Shown here: in pieces, positions 31,792 through 40,416 of the stretch | Numbering within the stretch: the stretch's first letter is position 1 | How the letters are laid out: the number at the start of each line of letters is the position of its first letter | NCBI GenBank assembly: GCA_945912145.1 | Contig: CAMEBF010000009.1 | Location: forward strand, 28,278 to 92,277 | DNA: 64,000 nucleotides | Direction: 5' to 3' | DNA from: an uncultured Clostridia bacterium | Lineage (GTDB): Bacteria; Bacillota; Clostridia; Oscillospirales; Acutalibacteraceae | The notes under the pieces: model-generated | Seen by the model: the letters and a program-made list of their open reading frames with translations, nothing else | What the model was told of the DNA's origin: nothing | Database searches by the model: none | Program-made: the position numbers and the translations under genes

Positions 31792-33526
31792 CGTCCTCGC
31801 CTCCTTTTTGCTGTGATTCATATACCTCGCGGTAAATTGCGTTACGCGAGAGCAATTCTTCATGCGTGCCGGCGTCGTCGATTTTACCGTCGTTCAGCAC
31901 GATGATCTTGTCGGCGTCCTGCACGGAGGAAACGCGCTGCGCAATGATGATTTTCGTCGTGTCGGGAATCTCCTCGCGGAACGCCTTACGGATCATGGCG
32001 TCGGTCTTGGTATCGACCGCGCTTGTCGAGTCGTCGAGGATCAGAATCTTCGGCTTTTTCAGAAGCGCTCTGGCAATGCAGAGTCTCTGCTTCTGACCGC
32101 CGGAAACATTCGCGCCGCCCTGTTCAATATAGGTATCGTAGCCGTCGGGGAACTGCTCGATAAACTCCGAAGCCTGCGCTAACTGACAGACATGGCGGAT
32201 CTCTTCATCCGTCGCGTCCTCCTTGCCCCAGCGGAGATTTTCCTTGATCGTGCCGGAGAACAGCACGTTCTTTTGCAGCACCATCGCCACTTCGCTTCGC
32301 AGCGTCTCAAGATCGTAATCTCGAACGTCCACACCGCCAACCCTGACGCTGCCGTTCGATACGTCATACAAACGCGGAATCAGCTGCACAAAAGTAGATT
32401 TTGAAGAACCCGTACCGCCGATGATGCCGACGGTCTCGCCGGAACGAATTGCGATATTGACATGATCAAGACAGAGCTTATCGGCATTTTTCGCATAAGA
32501 GAAATTGACGTTCTCAAACGAAACGGAGCCGTCCTTCACCTGCATAACCGGGTGGTCGTTATTGGCGATATTGGTTTTTTCATTGAGAATCTCCACGATT
32601 CTTTCGCCGCTGGCTTTCGCCATTGTCATCATGACGAAGATCATCGCGAGGAACATTAAGCTCGAGAGAATCTGCACCGTATAGGTGAACAGGCTCATCA
32701 GTTCGCCTGTTGTCAGCTCCGTACCGCCGGAATTGACAATCATTTTCGCACCGAACCAGGAAATCAGGATTGTCGCGCCGTAAATGCTCATCTGCATCAG
32801 TGGCATACCGAACGCGATCAGCTTTTCCGCACGGGTGAAATTCGCATAAATATCCTGCGAAATGCCGTTGAATTTCTCGATCTCATGATCTTCGCGGATA
32901 TAGGATTTGACGACGCGGATCCCGCGCACGTTTTCCTCGACCACGGCATTGAGTTTATCGTAAATCTTGAAAACCTTCTGAAACAGCGGATAGGCCTTCG
33001 TGAGAATCAGGCAGAGTCCAAGAACGATCAGCGGCACGAAAATCAGGAAAACCGACGCCAGTTTCGCGTTGATGCGGAACGCAAAAATAAAGCTGAACAC
33101 AAACAGCATCGGGCTTCTGACCGCCATGCGGATGATCATCATAAACGCCATCTGCACGTTGTTGACGTCGGTCGTCAGGCGGGTCACGATGCTGGCCGTC
33201 GAAAATTTATCGATATTGGAAAACGAAAACGTCTGCACATTGTAGAACATATCATGGCGCAGATTTTTCGCAAAGCCCGCACTGGCCACGGCGCAGGTAC
33301 GGCCGGCCGCCGTTCCGAAAAACATCGAAATCAGCGCACACACAAGCAGAATCACGCCCATTTTAATGACATAATTCATACTGCCGCCGGTGATGCCGTT
33401 GTCGATCAGCTCCGCCATCAGCATCGGGATGAGAACCTCCATCACCACTTCGCCGATGACGAAAACAGGCGTCAGGATTGTGTCTCTTTTATACTCGCGG
33501 ACGCATTGCATCAGCCGTTTTATCAT
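31784..33526 (-). CDS. ABC exporter half-transporter, degenerate partner (pair 1)
   Basis: The 580-residue protein is a six-helix exporter with an ATPase domain. Walker A reads GGTGSSKST, with Ser in place of the third Gly, and Walker B ends LDDSTSAVD with Asp for the catalytic Glu. Both point to a degenerate site that needs the canonical partner encoded next. The gene starts five bases after the MarR stop codon and so belongs to an autoregulated drug-efflux-type operon. Substrate unknown. Confidence 0.9.
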   Translation of the reverse strand: MIKRLMQCVREYKRDTILTPVFVIGEVVMEVLIPMLMAELIDNGITGGSMNYVIKMGVILLVCALISMFFGTAAGRTCAVASAGFAKNLRHDMFYNVQTFSFSNIDKFSTASIVTRLTTDVNNVQMAFMMIIRMAVRSPMLFVFSFIFAFRINAKLASVFLIFVPLIVLGLCLILTKAYPLFQKVFKIYDKLNAVVEENVRGIRVVKSYIREDHEIEKFNGISQDIYANFTRAEKLIAFGMPLMQMSIYGATILISWFGAKMIVNSGGTELTTGELMSLFTYTVQILSSLMFLAMIFVMMTMAKASGERIVEILNEKTNIANNDHPVMQVKDGSVSFENVNFSYAKNADKLCLDHVNIAIRSGETVGIIGGTGSSKSTFVQLIPRLYDVSNGSVRVGGVDVRDYDLETLRSEVAMVLQKNVLFSGTIKENLRWGKEDATDEEIRHVCQLAQASEFIEQFPDGYDTYIEQGGANVSGGQKQRLCIARALLKKPKILILDDSTSAVDTKTDAMIRKAFREEIPDTTKIIIAQRVSSVQDADKIIVLNDGKIDDAGTHEELLSRNAIYREVYESQQKGGEDDE

Positions 33527-33530
33527 ACTA

Positions 33531-34022
33531 TCACTCTTCCTCTCCGATTCTGAAGCAACAGGGCTCCTCGCCCGTGTCCTTCTGTGTATTTTTTAAATTT
33601 TGTTTCATGCGGCAGACATACTCCCGCAGTTTCGCTTTCTCTTCCTCGGAAAATCCCTGCATCAGCACCTTGTCCACCGTCTCATGATCTTCTTTCATGA
33701 TAGCCAAAAGCTCGCGTGATTTCTCCGTCAGCGAGAGCTTTTTGAGCCTTGCGTCATACTCGACGGGTGAACGCTCGATCAGCCCTTTCCGAACCATCAG
33801 ATTCACGACCTTGGAAACAGTGGAACGGGTGATCCCGAACTTTTCCTCCAGGTCGCGCTGAAAAATCTCTTTCCCCTCCTGATGCTCGATCAGCCCTAAA
33901 ATCCAGACGTTCGTGCCGGTGACACTATCGATCATTTTTTTATGACTGTTCTGTTCAATAAAACGCATCGTCATATTGGCAAGAGAATGGATTTCCATGC
34001 CGATGTAATGCTTTTCTTCCAA
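33531..34022 (-). CDS. MarR-family repressor of the ABC exporter operon
   Basis: The 163-residue protein has the winged helix of MarR: FQRDLEEKFGITRSTVSKVVNLMVRKGLIERSP (about 60-92) and the wing with the conserved Asp-Ala-Arg (VEYDARLKKLSLTEKS). It should repress its own operon until a ligand binds. The start is probably TTG at 34022, which has GGAG eight bases upstream; no ATG fits. Its own promoter holds a GAATATC/GATATTC inverted repeat at 34047-34069, the expected operator. The first exporter gene follows after four bases. Confidence 0.85.
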   Translation of the reverse strand: MEEKHYIGMEIHSLANMTMRFIEQNSHKKMIDSVTGTNVWILGLIEHQEGKEIFQRDLEEKFGITRSTVSKVVNLMVRKGLIERSPVEYDARLKKLSLTEKSRELLAIMKEDHETVDKVLMQGFSEEEKAKLREYVCRMKQNLKNTQKDTGEEPCCFRIGEEE

Positions 34023-34046
34023 GTCATCATCTCCAAAAACAATGTC

Positions 34047-34101
34047 GAATATCAAACTGTCCGATATTCAACATTATAGCACATTCTATTCGGAAAGTCA
34101 A
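34047..34101 (-). promoter_or_regulatory. Promoter and operator of the MarR-exporter operon
   Basis: On the minus strand TTGACT (34096-34101) and TATAAT (34073-34078) are 17 bases apart. GAATATC (34047-34053) and GATATTC (34063-34069) form a perfect inverted repeat over the start of transcription, as expected for an autorepressing MarR protein. Confidence 0.75.
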
Positions 34102-34124
34102 CCGGTTCGACTCCATACAAAGAA

Positions 34125-34151
34125 AAACCGCCGTAAAAGATACAGCGGTTT
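34125..34151 (-). terminator. Terminator after the 350-residue membrane-anchored protein
   Basis: AAACCGC and GCGGTTT pair, and a T tract follows on the minus strand. Confidence 0.7.
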
Positions 34152-34174
34152 GCAGTCTGTTTTTTTGGAAACAA

Positions 34175-35227
34175 TCACCAAACGATGTTGGTGTAAGACG
34201 TATTGCTGACGAGGGTCGCGTCAAGGTCGGTCGTGACGATGCTGATTTTGGCGCTCTTGAGGATCATATGTGCGTAGACGTAGGTCTGATAGCTGACGAG
34301 CTTTCCGGACGGTGAAATCACCGCTTCGGCGTAACAGCCGGAGTATGAGACCGCTACATTCGCACGATCCACCGTCGCGCCCATATCGGGTGCATAGACG
34401 TTCATGACGTCGTCCACCGTCATAAACTGGAAGATCTTGCCGAACGGGCCGCCGGTATCGGGATTGGTAACGTCCGCCATCGTGATGCGCACAACGGAAT
34501 TGCCGTTCGCGTCGGTCGTATGCGTCAGGGACTGCACATCGCTCATCGTCAAAGCGGAAACGTACGACGCACCGTCGGGAGAAACGACCTTGACGGCGGA
34601 AGCGGTATCGCCTTTCGTCACATCGGTCTTGACGGTTTCGTCGGACAGGTATTTATCCTTCGCCACAGAAACATAGGACTGCGCGAGCCTGTTGGAAAGC
34701 TGAATATCCTCCGTCTTGGTCTGTTTGGATTTCGTAAAGGACGGGCCGTCCGTCTTGAGCTGATTGACGGCATTATTGAACAGCGTGAGCCATTCAGCGT
34801 CCTCTTGCGTCAAAGGAACGTTCGCAGCCGGTTGCTGCGACACATTCGCATTCTGCCCGGGTGTCGCGGAAGACGTACCACCGGCAGTGTTCTGCTGCGG
34901 TGTCCCGACGGCATTTCCCTCGGCGGCAATCGGTGCTGCCGTCGTCGTTTCGGCGGCGGACTGCGGCTGCTTTGCGCGGGAAGCTGCACCAGCCATGCCG
35001 ATGATCGAAACGCACAGCAGGCAAGCGCTTACGGCGATAATCGCAATCAGAATCGCTCTTGTTTTCGATTCCGGCGAAGCGGGCTTCTTCTCATTTTTGT
35101 TTTTTTGCTTTTTCTCTTTTTTCGTTTTTTTCTCGTTGATCTTTTTCTCTGCGTCCGGCGTTTCGTCATTCTGCGGCGCATCGGTGGTTGACTCTTCCGC
35201 TATCGTGTTTTTCGGTTTCTGCTCCAT
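34175..35227 (-). CDS. Membrane-anchored extracytoplasmic protein, unknown function
   Basis: The 350-residue protein starts with an acidic then very Lys-rich cytoplasmic tail (about 1-55), then one transmembrane helix (about 57-82), a Thr/Ala/Gln/Pro-rich linker (about 85-140) and a C-terminal domain of about 200 residues outside the cell. I do not recognise the domain. The layout matches that of the 338-residue protein at 36860-37876, although the sequences differ. A promoter TTTACA-17-TAGAAT lies at 35258-35286 and a terminator follows, so it is a single-gene unit. Confidence 0.7.
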   Translation of the reverse strand: MEQKPKNTIAEESTTDAPQNDETPDAEKKINEKKTKKEKKQKNKNEKKPASPESKTRAILIAIIAVSACLLCVSIIGMAGAASRAKQPQSAAETTTAAPIAAEGNAVGTPQQNTAGGTSSATPGQNANVSQQPAANVPLTQEDAEWLTLFNNAVNQLKTDGPSFTKSKQTKTEDIQLSNRLAQSYVSVAKDKYLSDETVKTDVTKGDTASAVKVVSPDGASYVSALTMSDVQSLTHTTDANGNSVVRITMADVTNPDTGGPFGKIFQFMTVDDVMNVYAPDMGATVDRANVAVSYSGCYAEAVISPSGKLVSYQTYVYAHMILKSAKISIVTTDLDATLVSNTSYTNIVW

Positions 35228-35257
35228 TACAATCCCTCACATTCTTCTCTTTTCATT

Positions 35258-35286
35258 ATTCTACCATACAAAACTCCATTTGTAAA
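35258..35286 (-). promoter_or_regulatory. Promoter of the 350-residue membrane-anchored protein gene
   Basis: On the minus strand TTTACA (35281-35286) and TAGAAT (35258-35263) are separated by 17 bases. Confidence 0.6.
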
Positions 35287-35344
35287 TCATAAAAATTAAA
35301 ATTCCATACGAAAAATTTAACAGGCGCATAGTCACAAAAAAATG

Positions 35345-35374
35345 AAAAAGCCACGGATAACTCCGCAGCTTTTT
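35345..35374 (-). terminator. Terminator in the 309-base gap after the metallophosphoesterase gene
   Basis: AAAAAGC/GCTTTTT with an inner CGGA/TCCG pair forms a symmetrical stem. The rest of the gap (35375-35536) is AT-rich and I see nothing else in it. Confidence 0.6.
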
Positions 35375-35536
35375 CGGGGAAGAGAAAATAAAATGAAAAG
35401 GAATTTTTGAAATACAAGCTATGTTTGTATTATAGCCGATACTTTTTTGCATTTCTGTACCGTTTTATGAAGTTACTGTTAACATTTTGCAGCAAATTAC
35501 TACAATTTTATGACATAAACGATTTTTGTCACCATA

Positions 35537-36832
35537 TTATTCCATATTAACAGTTTCTTTTTCATAATAGGAAATGTATTTATCCTGATAATAGTTCTCG
35601 GGATGGTATTCGACGCTGCCGTCGGGCTGATACCGGATGATCGTACAGCCGCGCTGCGCACCCTGCTTGTATATGCCGATATACGCCAGATAGTCTACGC
35701 TCATGCCGTAGGTCAGATCGATTCCCTTATAGGTGACGGAATACGTATTGACATGGTCATGACCGCAGAAAACGGTGTCGGTGCTGCCGAGCTCAAGCAT
35801 CGTTTCAAACATATCGTCTTCGTTCGCCGGACAGCAGACCGCTTCTCCCTGCACGCCGTAACGGAACTGCACGTCCTCGGTATCGGCATAGCCGTTCGCG
35901 ACGTATTCGTTCCATGCGTCGCGGTACTCCGTCATCGGGATATGCAGGTAGACCGAAGTCGGTACAACAGGGAATGATGCCGCGTATTTCGTCGCCTTTT
36001 CGGCGTTCATGGCAGAAAATGTCTTTTCGTTCTGCGCATTCAGTTCTGCCACCGTATCGCGATACCATTGAATCTGATTCGGATGCAGATTATCGTAATT
36101 TGCGCGCAGAAGCGGAATATAATCATCGGTATAGGCGTTGGAATCCATCAGAATGAGAGCTCTCGTAATCACGCCGTCGCTGTTGACGATCTTCATGACC
36201 TGATTGCCGCAGCCGTCCACATTTTCAGGGCCTCTCTGCATCAAGCAATGCGGATAGTCGCCGGAGGAATAGAAATCCACGATGTCCTCGCGGGAATAGC
36301 GGCTGTGCAGCTCGATATCATGATTGCCGAACGTCATTGTCCAGTAGACGCCGAGGGATTCCATCAGGGATGCAAAAAGCTTTGCACCGGATTTATTATT
36401 GATCGTGCCGGCCTGCATGAGAATCGGATACGCAACGTCACCTGTCACAATCACCAGATCGGGCTTTTCCGCCGAGATCATCGCCGCCACGGCGTTAAGC
36501 GCCATCGAATCCTTTTTCATCGACATCCAGCCGCCGCCGAAATGAATATCCGTCAGCTGCATGATTTTCAGTTCTTTGTCCGTATAAATCGTCCAGCCGC
36601 CGTTTGCGGTGTTCTCGAGTTCAAGCTCTGCAGAACCGACCGACGAGAAAAGCTGTGTTTTTTGGAGATTGGATCGAAAGCTGACGACGGTGATACAGGA
36701 GGTCACGCCAACGAACAGCACGATCACCGCAAGGATTCCACACAACACACGGAGAAAAATTTTGCGTCTGCGTTTCTTTTTTGCGCCCTTTTCCTCCGGC
36801 GTCAGGACTTTTTTCTCTTTTTCTTTTACCAT
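35537..36832 (-). CDS. Membrane-anchored metallophosphoesterase
   Basis: The 431-residue protein has a Lys/Arg-rich tail, one N-terminal membrane helix (about 28-50) and a calcineurin-like phosphoesterase domain. The metal-binding motifs are all visible: LTDIHFGG, VTGDVAYP, FGNHDIE and CGHDHVNTY. The active site should face outside the cell. Substrate unknown; purple-acid-phosphatase-like or lipid pyrophosphatase activity are possible. It follows the membrane-anchored 338-residue gene after 27 bases and is probably the last gene of the proBA transcript. Confidence 0.88.
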   Translation of the reverse strand: MVKEKEKKVLTPEEKGAKKKRRRKIFLRVLCGILAVIVLFVGVTSCITVVSFRSNLQKTQLFSSVGSAELELENTANGGWTIYTDKELKIMQLTDIHFGGGWMSMKKDSMALNAVAAMISAEKPDLVIVTGDVAYPILMQAGTINNKSGAKLFASLMESLGVYWTMTFGNHDIELHSRYSREDIVDFYSSGDYPHCLMQRGPENVDGCGNQVMKIVNSDGVITRALILMDSNAYTDDYIPLLRANYDNLHPNQIQWYRDTVAELNAQNEKTFSAMNAEKATKYAASFPVVPTSVYLHIPMTEYRDAWNEYVANGYADTEDVQFRYGVQGEAVCCPANEDDMFETMLELGSTDTVFCGHDHVNTYSVTYKGIDLTYGMSVDYLAYIGIYKQGAQRGCTIIRYQPDGSVEYHPENYYQDKYISYYEKETVNME

Positions 36833-36859
36833 GGAAACACCTCATTCAAAAATCGGACA

Positions 36860-37876
36860 TCAGGACACCTTGCCGCCGAGCGTCGTTTTTTCGGGATCCG
36901 CCGGAGCGGCCGTCGTCGTCTCGGCCACCGACACCGCTTCGGATGCCGGTTCCGTCACGGGAGCCGACGTCGTCATTTCAAACGAGACTGTCTCCGGTAC
37001 GGTAGCGGAAACCGTCTGGAGTGCGCTGATATAGTAGCTGCCCTGCTGTTCACGCAGCGTAATTTTCATGGTTTTATCGGGTTCGGGCGCAATAAAATTG
37101 CCCCCACCGTCTTTATTCCAGCTTTCCGACGCCAGGAAATTAACCGTCAGAACAAGCGTCGAGCCGGACTGTTTCGCGTCCGTGACCTGCGGCGTGTAAA
37201 CAGGCAAAATCGTCGTGACCGGGATTTTATACATCTGCGCCGTCGCGTCATATTCAAACGTGCAGTTATAGCCCTGCACCGTTCTATGCGTCAGCGTCCG
37301 TTCTGTCTCCTGACCGAAAAGCGCGACATACGCTTTGCCGACATCGGACGACGGAATCAACAGGTATCCGCCGGAATAGGTATAGACGTCGGGTGTGGTG
37401 TCATTGCTCAGAATCGACCAGATCGCTGCATTCAGGAGTTGTTCCTGATCGGCGGCGGTAATGTCGTCGAACGGGTCGGGATCGACTGCGGCAATCGGCT
37501 CTAAATAGGCGTTATACTGCGCGTATTCGCTGACGGAATCCGTTGTGCTTCTAATATAGCGGATGGCGTTCCAGCCCGTCAGCACGACGCCGACGACAGC
37601 AAAAATCAGAATGATCAGCCCCAACAGAAACGAAAGCTTATGCGGATACTTCTGATTCTTTTCCGCCTTGGCTTTTTTCTTCTGCTGTTTTTTCTGCCGC
37701 TTTTTTTCTTCTTTCGGATCGGGCTGATTCTTCACGACCTTCGGCGCGTCTGCCGCAGTCTGTACCTTTTCCGTCTCGTCAAAAAGACGGGGCATTTCCG
37801 GATTTTCCGCCGGGCTTTCTGCCGGCGTTTCCGGTTCGGTCCTGTCTTCAGACGGTGTTTTTTTCTCTTCGTCCAA
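36860..37876 (-). CDS. Membrane-anchored extracytoplasmic protein, unknown function
   Basis: The 338-residue protein has an acidic/proline N-terminus, a Lys/Gln-rich block (about 55-75), one transmembrane helix (about 80-102), an extracellular domain (about 115-285) and a Thr/Ala/Val-rich C-terminal tail. I do not recognise the domain. It resembles the protein at 34175-35227 in plan. It lies 19 bases after proA and 27 bases before the metallophosphoesterase gene, all on one strand, so these may be co-transcribed with proline synthesis for reasons not visible here. Confidence 0.7.
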   Translation of the reverse strand: MDEEKKTPSEDRTEPETPAESPAENPEMPRLFDETEKVQTAADAPKVVKNQPDPKEEKKRQKKQQKKKAKAEKNQKYPHKLSFLLGLIILIFAVVGVVLTGWNAIRYIRSTTDSVSEYAQYNAYLEPIAAVDPDPFDDITAADQEQLLNAAIWSILSNDTTPDVYTYSGGYLLIPSSDVGKAYVALFGQETERTLTHRTVQGYNCTFEYDATAQMYKIPVTTILPVYTPQVTDAKQSGSTLVLTVNFLASESWNKDGGGNFIAPEPDKTMKITLREQQGSYYISALQTVSATVPETVSFEMTTSAPVTEPASEAVSVAETTTAAPADPEKTTLGGKVS

Positions 37877-37895
37877 CAGCTGCCCCTCCTTTCGG

Positions 37896-39140
37896 TCAGC
37901 GAATCTGTCCGTTTCCGCGGATCACATATTTATACGACGTCAACTCGGGAAGCCCGACGGGGCCTCTCGCGTGCAGTTTCTGATTGGAAATGCCGATCTC
38001 CGCACCGAATCCAAATTCACCGCCGTCCGTAAACCGGGTGCTGGCGTTGACGTAAACGGCGGAGGAATTGACCTCGGCAATGAACTTTTCCGCCGCTTCG
38101 TAATTCTGCGTGACGATGCTCTCGCTGTGATCGGTACTGTATCTTGCGATATGGGCGATGGCTTCGTCGATATCGCGCACAACTTTTATTGAGATTTTAT
38201 AGTCAAGGTATTCCGCGTACCAGTCGTCTTCCGTCGCGGGCACGACATCCGGCAGAATGCTCTGCACGATCTCGTCGCCGACGATCACGACATTCTTTTT
38301 GTCGAGCTTTTCCTTGATCGCAAGCAGCGCAAACTCCGCGATGTCCTGATGAATCAGCAGGCTTTCGCAGGCATTGCAGACAGAGACTCTGGATGTTTTG
38401 GCGTTGAAGATAATGTCGGCCGCCATGTCAATATCGGCGTCCTTATCCACATAAATATGGCAATTTCCCTCTCCTGTCCGGATCACGGGAACGGTGGCGT
38501 TCTTGACAACGGACTGAATCAGCCCTTTACCGCCGCGCGGGATCAGGACATCGACATAATCGTTCAGCTTCATGAGTTCCGACGCCGTTTCTCGGTCGGT
38601 CTTTTCAATCAGCTGCACACAGTCATCGGGGAGACCGGTCTCTCCGATCGCCTGCCGCATGACGGTCGCGATCGCCGTATTGGAACGGATCGCTTCCTTG
38701 CCGCCGCGCAGAATAACGGCGTTGCCCGATTTCAGGCACAGCGCAGCCGCATCTGCGGTGACATTCGGTCTTGCCTCGTAAATCACGGCAATTACGCCAA
38801 GCGGTACCGTGACTTTTGTGATTTTCAGTCCGTTCGGACGGACGACGCCCGAAAGCGTTTTGCCCACGGGATCGTCGAGTGCGATAATCTGACGCACAGC
38901 GTCGGCGATCTTTGTGATGCGATCTTCATCGAGCATCAGGCGGTCAAGCATGGAATCCGAAAGTCCGTCGGCTCTGCCGTTTTCCAGGTCTTCGCGGTTC
39001 GCGTCGATGATCGCGTTCGCATTCGCTTGGAGCGCGTCGGCAATCGCCGCCAGCGCGCGGTTCTTCAGCTCCGAAGACGCCGTTGCCAGTATTTTTTCGG
39101 CGTGTTTCGCATTTTCGCCGATTCTTTCAAGATATGCCAT
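37896..39140 (-). CDS. proA: Gamma-glutamyl phosphate reductase
   Basis: ProA reduces gamma-glutamyl phosphate to glutamate semialdehyde with NADPH, the second step of proline synthesis. The 414-residue protein shows the family throughout: GVIAVIYEARPNVTADAAALCLKSGNAVILRGGKEA, VDVLIPRGGKGLI and the active-site cysteine in VSVCNACESLLIH. The ATG at 39140 follows GGAAAGAGG. It overlaps the proB end by 14 bases, so the two are translationally coupled. Confidence 0.97.
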   Translation of the reverse strand: MAYLERIGENAKHAEKILATASSELKNRALAAIADALQANANAIIDANREDLENGRADGLSDSMLDRLMLDEDRITKIADAVRQIIALDDPVGKTLSGVVRPNGLKITKVTVPLGVIAVIYEARPNVTADAAALCLKSGNAVILRGGKEAIRSNTAIATVMRQAIGETGLPDDCVQLIEKTDRETASELMKLNDYVDVLIPRGGKGLIQSVVKNATVPVIRTGEGNCHIYVDKDADIDMAADIIFNAKTSRVSVCNACESLLIHQDIAEFALLAIKEKLDKKNVVIVGDEIVQSILPDVVPATEDDWYAEYLDYKISIKVVRDIDEAIAHIARYSTDHSESIVTQNYEAAEKFIAEVNSSAVYVNASTRFTDGGEFGFGAEIGISNQKLHARGPVGLPELTSYKYVIRGNGQIR

Positions 39141-39933
39141 CGTCCGACCTCTTTCCTTTGAAATATGTACCGGTCTGATGTCCCTCAAACAGTTTATAGA
39201 TTTCACGCGGGTCGGTGCCGCTCATCACGACGGTATCGATTCCGGCGTTGACGGCGATCTCAGCGGCGTTCAGCTTCGTAATCATGCCGCCTGTTCCACG
39301 GCTCGTTCCGGCTTCGCCGGCAAGGGCTTTGATTTCCGGTGTGATCTCGTCCACAAACGGGATCAGCTTCGCATCGGGGTCCTCATGCGGATTGCCGTCA
39401 AACAGTCCGTCAATATCGGTCAGAATGACCAGCGCGTCGGCGTGAATCAGCTTCGCGACGATGGCGGAAAGGCTGTCGTTATCGCCGTAAACGATCTCCT
39501 CAACGGCGACGGAGTCGTTCTCATTGACGATGGGAATCGCGCCGTAGGCAAACATCGTATCGAACGCATTGATCAGATTATTGCGTCTCTCTTCGTTTTC
39601 GACGTCACTTTTGGTAATCAGAAGCTGCCCGATGGTGTGGGAATATTCCGAAAAGAATTTATCATACATAAACATCAGCTCGCACTGTCCGATACAGGCG
39701 GCGGCCTGGCGTCCCGGGGTGTCCTTCGGACGTTCTTTAAGCCCGAGTTTGCCGACGCCAACACCGATCGCGCCGGAAGTCACAAGGACGATCTCGCGCC
39801 CCTCATTCTGCAGATCGGAGAGGATCGAGACAAGCTTTGCCATCCGGCGGATATTGGTTTTGCCGGTGGCATATGTCAGCGTCGAGGTGCCGACCTTAAA
39901 AACGATTCGTTTCGCATTTCTCAAACGAGTCAA
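39127..39933 (-). CDS. proB: Glutamate 5-kinase, short form
   Basis: ProB phosphorylates glutamate to start proline synthesis. The 268-residue protein has the amino-acid-kinase fold with VFKVGTSTLTY, VTSGAIGVG, VNENDSVAVEE, ILTDIDGLF and GTGGMITKLNAAEIA. It ends after this domain and lacks the C-terminal PUA domain of the E. coli enzyme (about 367 residues), as in many Firmicutes. The start is TTG at 39933, with GGAAGTG eight bases upstream. A structured leader of more than 300 bases with an internal terminator precedes it (39934-40265). Confidence 0.95.
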   Translation of the reverse strand: MTRLRNAKRIVFKVGTSTLTYATGKTNIRRMAKLVSILSDLQNEGREIVLVTSGAIGVGVGKLGLKERPKDTPGRQAAACIGQCELMFMYDKFFSEYSHTIGQLLITKSDVENEERRNNLINAFDTMFAYGAIPIVNENDSVAVEEIVYGDNDSLSAIVAKLIHADALVILTDIDGLFDGNPHEDPDAKLIPFVDEITPEIKALAGEAGTSRGTGGMITKLNAAEIAVNAGIDTVVMSGTDPREIYKLFEGHQTGTYFKGKRSDDGIS

Positions 39934-40265
39934 GAGTTTTCACTTCCGTAAAATAATATTCGGATATAGTATACCATACCGAAAGCGTGATTGACAAGAT
40001 GTAAATCAAAGAAAAATCGAGTTTTTCCCAAACAGAAAAAACTGCCCACGGGAGTACGGACAGTCTTTTCTCTTGGCGTATGGGTCATATACGCCGTTCA
40101 ATTTTCTCTCCTGATAACAGGGTTCGCAAACAGCCCTGCTGTTTTTCATACCTTTATCATTTTCTCCTTATTGCTCCCGTTTTCCGGCGGCAAGACGCGG
40201 CTTAAAGCGGTGAACTTCCGCCGTTTTGGGAAAATACTGTCGTACTGCACAAGTATTTTCCTTTA
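39934..40265 (-). ncRNA. Long structured leader upstream of proBA, class unknown
   Basis: The predicted RNA starts near 40265. Visible hairpins are GGAAAATACT/AGTATTTTCC at the 5' end, a GGCGGAAGTTCACCGC region, AACAGCAGGG/CCCTGTT in the middle and GGCGTAT/ATACGCC (about 40076-40096 on the plus strand). A terminator-like stem with a T tract follows at 40036-40064, about 100 bases before proB. This is the layout of a cis-regulated attenuator. I find no T-box motif and no riboswitch consensus I know. It could alternatively be an independent small RNA. Confidence 0.5.
40036..40064 (-). terminator. Attenuator-like terminator before proB
   Basis: ACTGTCC and GGGCAGT pair on the minus strand and are followed by six T residues. 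The opposite strand also has a T-rich tail, so it may act in both directions. Confidence 0.65.
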
Positions 40266-40271
40266 TCTTTT

Positions 40272-40299
40272 ATTATACATACTATTTCTAAAAAGTCAA
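40272..40299 (-). promoter_or_regulatory. Promoter of the proBA leader
   Basis: On the minus strand TTGACT (40294-40299) and TATAAT (40272-40277) are 16 bases apart. Confidence 0.7.
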
Positions 40300-40373
40300 T
40301 AGAAAACAAAAATTAGAAAGAAGAAACATATCTTTTACTACATTTATTTGCATTCTGTCGCATAGCAAAAAAA

Positions 40374-40402
40374 ATACCCGAAGCGAAAGGCCTCGGGTAT
40401 GC
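40374..40402 (-). terminator. Terminator of the dnaG-rpoD transcript
   Basis: ATACCCGA pairs with TCGGGTAT, and a run of eight T residues follows on the minus strand, 15 bases after rpoD. Confidence 0.85.
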
Positions 40403-40416
40403 TGTATTTTCTTTAC

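Noticed and set aside
28717..33553. Several long plus-strand frames opposite the ABC exporter genes
   Set aside because: They are rich in Arg and His, lack ribosome sites and mirror well-defined ABC motifs on the minus strand.
39934..40265. T-box or 6S RNA upstream of proB
   Set aside because: The conserved T-box sequence (GGGTGGNACCGCG) is not present, and the two ends do not pair in the long rod expected of 6S RNA. I left the class open.
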